NCBI GenBank assembly: GCA_027704905.1
Contig: CM050999.1
Span: 9,215,086 to 9,279,085 of the forward strand
Reading direction: 5' to 3'
Origin: Muraenolepis orangiensis
Taxonomy: Eukaryota; Chordata; Actinopteri; Gadiformes; Muraenolepididae
DNA length: 64,000 nt
This document shows positions 58,986 through 64,000 of this stretch, piece by piece (positions within the stretch are counted from its first letter, which is position 1; the number at the start of each line of letters is the position of its first letter). Both the position numbers and the translations under genes were made by a program. The notes under the pieces were generated by a model. It had not been told where the DNA came from. It saw only the letters and a list, made by a program, of their open reading frames with translations, and ran no database searches.

Positions 58986-60216
58986 TGTTGCCCCCATTCC
59001 TCTAGAGTTCCGGGCTTCTCCCAGATAAACCGAGTAGCCTCATTACTGGTGCTGCAGAGCCAGCCATAGCTCACCATGGGGTCAGGATGATGAGTAGGTC
59101 GTCAGGCCGGCTGCGCAGAGTGACCCATAACATATCCGACTCATGTTACGCTGGGCTTCCCGCTAATGTACCGTTAGCGGGCTAGAGTGACACGACCCCC
59201 TGTGGCTCGGGCAGCGGCGGCTGTGTCCGACGAGGCCCAGGTGTGTGTGGCCAGAGCCACGCGTTCTGCTCCGATGTAATGCATTGAATGTGGCTTTGGC
59301 GATCTGCCGTTGGTTGTGCTGCTATGTTTTAGCTTTAACAAAGGAAATACGAAGACGAATGGCCCGCACCTTCTCGGGCCTCGGGGCTCCAGACACTGGT
59401 GTTTAGTAAGTGGCAGTCGCACACAATTTGGCAGGTGTTTTGATATGAAATCAACGTACGTACAAACCTTTTATTTTTTATTTTTATTAACTTCATTAAC
59501 ATAGCGTACTCGTCGACTAAAATGAAAGTGCCTCTCGTTTAAAAAGTGCATACAGTTCAGTAACTGAACCGTATACAAGTAAATTTGACCATGAAAAGAA
59601 ATCAAACCACTTTACATACCACACCTTCCCTGCCCCCTGAGGTCCTCCAGAAGCCCCAGGGTCTGCAGATGGCCAACCCCTCCGAGACATGGCCTTCTTA
59701 ACCCTTTGTCCCTTTGGGTGGACCACGTGTCCTAGGTGTTAGTCCTCCACACTGGCCCCTGCAATGCTGCTACTACGGAGGTCCTTCACTGTGGTCTGTG
59801 CAGAAAGATGCCCCTATAGACGTCTGCTTTGATCAAACGAGATCGAAAAATGACTTTAGGATTAAACAAATTATAAAACAGACAGAGACTCTGACCTTTT
59901 AAGCATAAGCTTCACGTGTCATTCTTGAGCAGTGTGGGGGGGGGGGGGAAGGTCAAGGTTCATGTGGTTCAACGTTTGTCGATTTTACAGTTGTGGATCC
60001 AGAAGAAGAGGAGGCAGGCCAGGATGTGTACTGTGTTGGGGATTGTTTTTCTATTCCTAAACCTGGCCTCCCACCCTCGGGTCAGCTGGCTGACTGAGGG
60101 CGTCTCTGGACGGCCGTGTCTCCACTCCACTACTTGGTTGCTACGTCCCCCGTCCCCCGCCCCCGCCCCTGTCTGCTCTACCTTCTGAGGCTGCACGCAG
60201 AATAAATAAATGGATG

Positions 60217-60283
60217 GAGAGGGAGGGAGGGAGGGAGAGGGAGGGAGAGAGGGAGGGAGAGCCAGCCAGCCAGCCAGCCAGCC
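60217..60283 (+). repeat. (GGGA)n followed by (CCAG)n
   Basis: Two tetranucleotide repeats joined end to end. Confidence 0.85.
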
Positions 60284-61939
60284 CTACACGTCAGTAACGG
60301 GAAACTAACGACCCCCTGGCAGCTCAGCCCAGGCTAATGTGGACCTCAGACTCTTAATGTTCTCTGGGATGCAGCGATGAGGAGAAATAAGTCCTAGCGG
60401 ATTCTCACCGCGGTCTACAGCTGATAAAAAATAAATAAATAAAAATGAAAAGGGGTCCCACGACTCCCCTCCATTGCTTTCAGACATCCGTTAAGTTAGC
60501 AGCTATCCTCACTTTTCCTCCATCGAGAGCGTATTGGGTTCCCCGTCTCCATGTTGTATCCTGGCTCCGGTCTCCTGCGGTTGTAATCGTGTTGTAGCGA
60601 TACCACTTTGGATTACAGGTTCAGAGTACTGGTACACACACCATGCAGACCACCCATCCCCATACCAACGACTGTGTTTTATTTTTCGTAATTAAAAAGC
60701 TGAATATTTGGTTCGCCCATTTCAGAACTTGGTAATATATGAAAACTGTAAGTGACACAACGGGACTGAATTGTATGCAATAAACCGAGCAGGGAGACAC
60801 CAATATGATTCACCAGCAGCTCAGATTCTGCCGTTGAAATTCAACATGATTTGTGAATGATTTTGTTTGCTTTGGGACATTCACTCATTTACTCACTCAC
60901 TCACTCTCTCGGCTTATATCTCAGCCGCGGTTTAATGTGATGGGGGCTCTTTTGATTATTGGCTTAATCAGTCATAGGGCTGAGTTTTAATATAACAGGT
61001 GCTGAGCAGCGGGGCTGACTGACTGTAGCGCTGGCTGGTGGTTAGTCCCGCCTGTCAAATGTCACACTTATCGTGTGTGTGTGTTCGGCACACACACACA
61101 CACACACATACTTCCCCTAGGGCATGATGATTTAGTTAAGGTGACCCTTTTTTCCAATCAGTTATGTCATTGCCCTGAGGGAAGGGCACACCGATGTGTG
61201 CACATACATACACACACACGCACATACATACACACACACGCACATACATACACAGCCCGGGAGATGTCATCTGTACACTAAATGGCTGTAATTCCCCAGG
61301 CTCCCAGGAGAACAATATAAATAGCTGTTATGGTCGTATTGGGGTTTGATTGATTTGGATCCCGCGCCGCTTCAGGTGCCTGCTTAATAACGGCGCTCCG
61401 GAAAACTGCCCCAAACTGTACAAATGAGAACCAGGTGTCCGCTGCAGGCTACGCTACCGTGGCAACACTGGGTGTTCCAAACATTGACAATTATTCCAAT
61501 GATTGATTATTGCTAATTAGCTTAGTGTGTACCATGTGGTGCACTGGATCTTCTAGCCTGGGGGCTCCATTGTGTACATTTTGTTTGTTTATTATTGGCA
61601 AAGGAGTATGGCAGTTTTGTGTGTGTGTGTGTGTGCACATACTCAAACATATTGGCAATGTAATTGTTTATTGTACTGGCTTGCACAATTCCAAATATTA
61701 TAACCTTTAGCAATCATTGAAGGTTTGCCAGAAATGGGCGAGCTCTCCTTCTCAGGCTTCCAGATAGCTTTGACGTCCATTGAACCAACTTGGGTAGGAG
61801 TAGATGGAATCCAAGCAGAGCTGGCCCATCCCTCTGCCTACTCAGTCTTGACTTGACACCAAGCAGCCAAACCACATTCCACCCGCTGCTACTGGGTTTA
61901 AAGTGATGGCAGTTGAGGCTGTGTGACACGTGGGAGTGA

Positions 61940-62190
61940 ATGGGGCAACAGAAGCTCAGGAGGTAGACTGGGTTGCCTGGCAACGGGAGGGCTGTGGTTC
62001 CATCCCCGGCTCCTCCTCCCCCTAGCCCCCTAGTGTTGAGGTGACCCTGAGCAAGATCCCCTAACCCTCACTCCTCTGGACCAGCTCCTTGCGTTGCTGA
62101 CACCGCCGTCTGTGTATGAATGGGTGAATGTAAAGCAATGATTGTAAAGCGCTTTGGATAAAAGCGTTATATAAATGCAGTACATTCAGT
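61940..62190 (+). mobile_element. tRNA-headed SINE, complete
   Basis: Head AGAAGCTCAGGAGGTAGACT, B-box GTGGTTCCATCCCCGGCTCC, and an intact tail GCGCTTTGGATAAAAGCGTT followed by ATATAAATGCAGTACATTCA. Confidence 0.7.
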
Positions 62191-62235
62191 CCGACTAGAT
62201 TAAGCCAACTGGCCACAAACCGGGCATCTACAGGC

Positions 62236-62352
62236 TCTATGGCTTCAAGCTCCATCCATGGCTACAAGCCTGCTAGCCTCTATGGCTTCAAGCTCCATCT
62301 ATGGCTACAAGCCTGCTAGTCTCTATGGCTTCAAGCTCCATCTATGGCTCTC
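62236..62352 (+). repeat. ~50-bp tandem repeat
   Basis: TATGGCTTCAAGCTCCATCT and ATGGCTACAAGCCTGCTAG recur 2.5 times with minor changes. Confidence 0.85.
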
Positions 62353-63797
62353 ACTGTAAACCATGCGCCTTGCAACAATGACTACTAGTCCAGTGGAGCG
62401 TTGCGGTAAGACTCGACCAATCACAGAGCCCTCCACTCCTGAGCTCAGAACCAGGTCACTCTGAGGTATCCCTGTATAGTATTGTTTTCCATAAGCCACA
62501 CACACAGTGCCGCACAACAAACTAACTAGACTTTATAACACAATATAAACACAACCATCCCGGCTGAGAACGTGGGTGTACGTTCTACCGTTCTCGTTCG
62601 GGGGGGAAAAGAACGATGGAGCCTAGTAGCCTGTTGGCACTTGACTTCTACTTCACTTATGAATAATATAAGATGTACATAATGTTATTTTACTTTTTTT
62701 AAATTTTTTTTATATGATATGATTAATGCACATATACAACAAAAGTGTCTGCTGGAATATTTGTTTTAGATGATTGGTTCTGCTGCGGTCACCACCACAT
62801 ATACTCTGTGTCTTTTCTGTCCCCGTCCCACTGATCACGGCCCCTCGTTGCTCGTTCCTTAATCCCGAATAACTCTTCAAATACCCCCCAGAGAGTTTTA
62901 GTTAACCGCAGGCGGTGTTTGATTTGGGGGGTTCACGGTTCAGTGGTTCAGTGGACCTCTCATTTCTCACCGCTCTCGTCCGTGTTGTTCCTAATGCGTG
63001 TTCTACCAAGCGGTGTGTCTCGTCAACAGTTGCAGCCTTACAGAGCACAGGACGTCCTTACAGCTGCTGTGATGTCCACATTCACCCCCTTGGAGATTAA
63101 TAAACTGCCTGTCTAGCGGTCTGTACTGTGGACTCGTCCTCGTCGCTTGTTTACCGTTGCCTTGTTAATGGACACACGTGTGCTTGGTAACGTGGTGTTG
63201 AATCTTCGGTGAGAAAGAATTAAAAAATAATAATAATAATAATAATTCTCCCTGGAACCCAGTGGAAGCACTTCCCAAAAGGAAAGCAATTATCCAAGCT
63301 CAGATAATCCTCGCATAATCCAGGAGCGTCCTGTGTTTTGTATGTAATGAATTAGTTCTCTTGAAAAGGAAAAAAGGTGTGTGTGTGTGTGTCCTAAGAA
63401 TTCAAAGTGTTCCGACTGGTGTGTCAAGCAGCCACGGCTGGTAGCGGAACACGGCATTTTGGCGCAAGCCTCTACTTGTTAAAGCTTAAACAGATTGAAG
63501 TTATGGCCACACTATAAATATGCTCTCCCTTTTTATATAAGAGTTATATTTTTCTCTCTGCTGTGGCCTATGGTTGGGTTGGGCTGGACCAACCAATAGT
63601 TTGATTATTTTGTGCGGAGTGGCCGACATTCATTGATATTGAATAATTATGCTGGGACGTGTTCATCTCTGACTTGATTGCTTCTCACAGCTCATGGAAG
63701 TGTTCCGCCATGGAGTATGGAAATCACTATACCGCCATCCTAGTCACTTCCATGTCTCCCATGTTTAGTTTACGGGTCATTGACTCAGACAAAGACC

Positions 63798-63800
<3 letters not shown>

Positions 63801-63893
<93 letters not shown>
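63801..63893 (+). repeat. (CA)46 microsatellite near a putative acceptor
   Basis: Perfect CA repeat ending about 43 nt before the acceptor-like site at 63935. Confidence 0.92.
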
Positions 63894-63896
<3 letters not shown>

Positions 63897-63935
63897 TGTT
63901 GTTCACCTCTTCCCTTTCCATTTTCTCTCAACAGA

Positions 63936-64000
63936 AAGTGGACCGACGGTTAGACCGGTTCCACCCTTTCGACCCCTCGTGGATTTGGCAGAGATGTGGA
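63936..64000 (+). other. Possible start of an exon at the window edge
   Basis: A good pyrimidine tract ending TCTCAACAG precedes AAAGTGGACCGACGG and 50 further bases of non-repetitive sequence that stay open in one frame to the edge. It may be an internal or 5' UTR exon of the gene starting near 52 kb. The 64 bases are too few to name it. Confidence 0.25.

Overview
This window is nuclear DNA from a ray-finned fish (teleost). It holds two split vertebrate genes with consensus splice sites, many tRNA-headed SINEs, L2-clade retroposon tails of the type known from fish, and a very high density of dinucleotide microsatellites and minisatellites. Such repeat density is known in cod-like fishes (Gadiformes), but that placement is only a guess.

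Two genes can be rebuilt exon by exon. On the minus strand (21588 down to 9116) is pxylp1, 2-phosphoxylose phosphatase 1. It has five coding exons and 517 residues, with an N-terminal membrane anchor, an RHGDRYP catalytic motif and a late HD motif. On the plus strand (36665 to 45694) is slc25a36, a mitochondrial pyrimidine nucleotide carrier. It has seven coding exons and 316 residues, with the three expected carrier signatures. The genes lie head to head, with about 15 kb between their start codons. The human counterparts sit in the same neighbourhood (3q23, with SPSB4, from memory). A GC-rich, promoter-like island at 51.7-52.1 kb and a good 3' splice site at the right edge hint at a third plus-strand gene entering the window, but no coding sequence identifies it.

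Layout: 1-6.7 kb is nearly all tandem repeats (a G-rich minisatellite, a 20-bp array, a 60-bp array). 7-24 kb is pxylp1, with introns packed with microsatellites and two large minisatellites of opposite orientation. 24-36 kb is intergenic, rich in retroposon tails, and ends in a 2.6 kb broken L2-type LINE that abuts the slc25a36 promoter region. 36-48.6 kb is slc25a36 with a probable long 3' UTR. 48.6-64 kb is mostly non-coding, with large CA/CT/GT arrays, SINEs and the promoter-like island.

The most striking pattern is that complementary tandem repeats bracket exons in both genes. In slc25a36, exon 6 sits between a (GT)93 tract 14 nt before its acceptor and a (CA)48 tract 10 nt after its donor. 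In pxylp1, exons 2 and 3 lie between two ~950 bp minisatellites that are roughly reverse complements. Either arrangement could fold in the pre-mRNA and loop out the exons. I saw no bacterial-type system, CRISPR array or genuine RNA gene.
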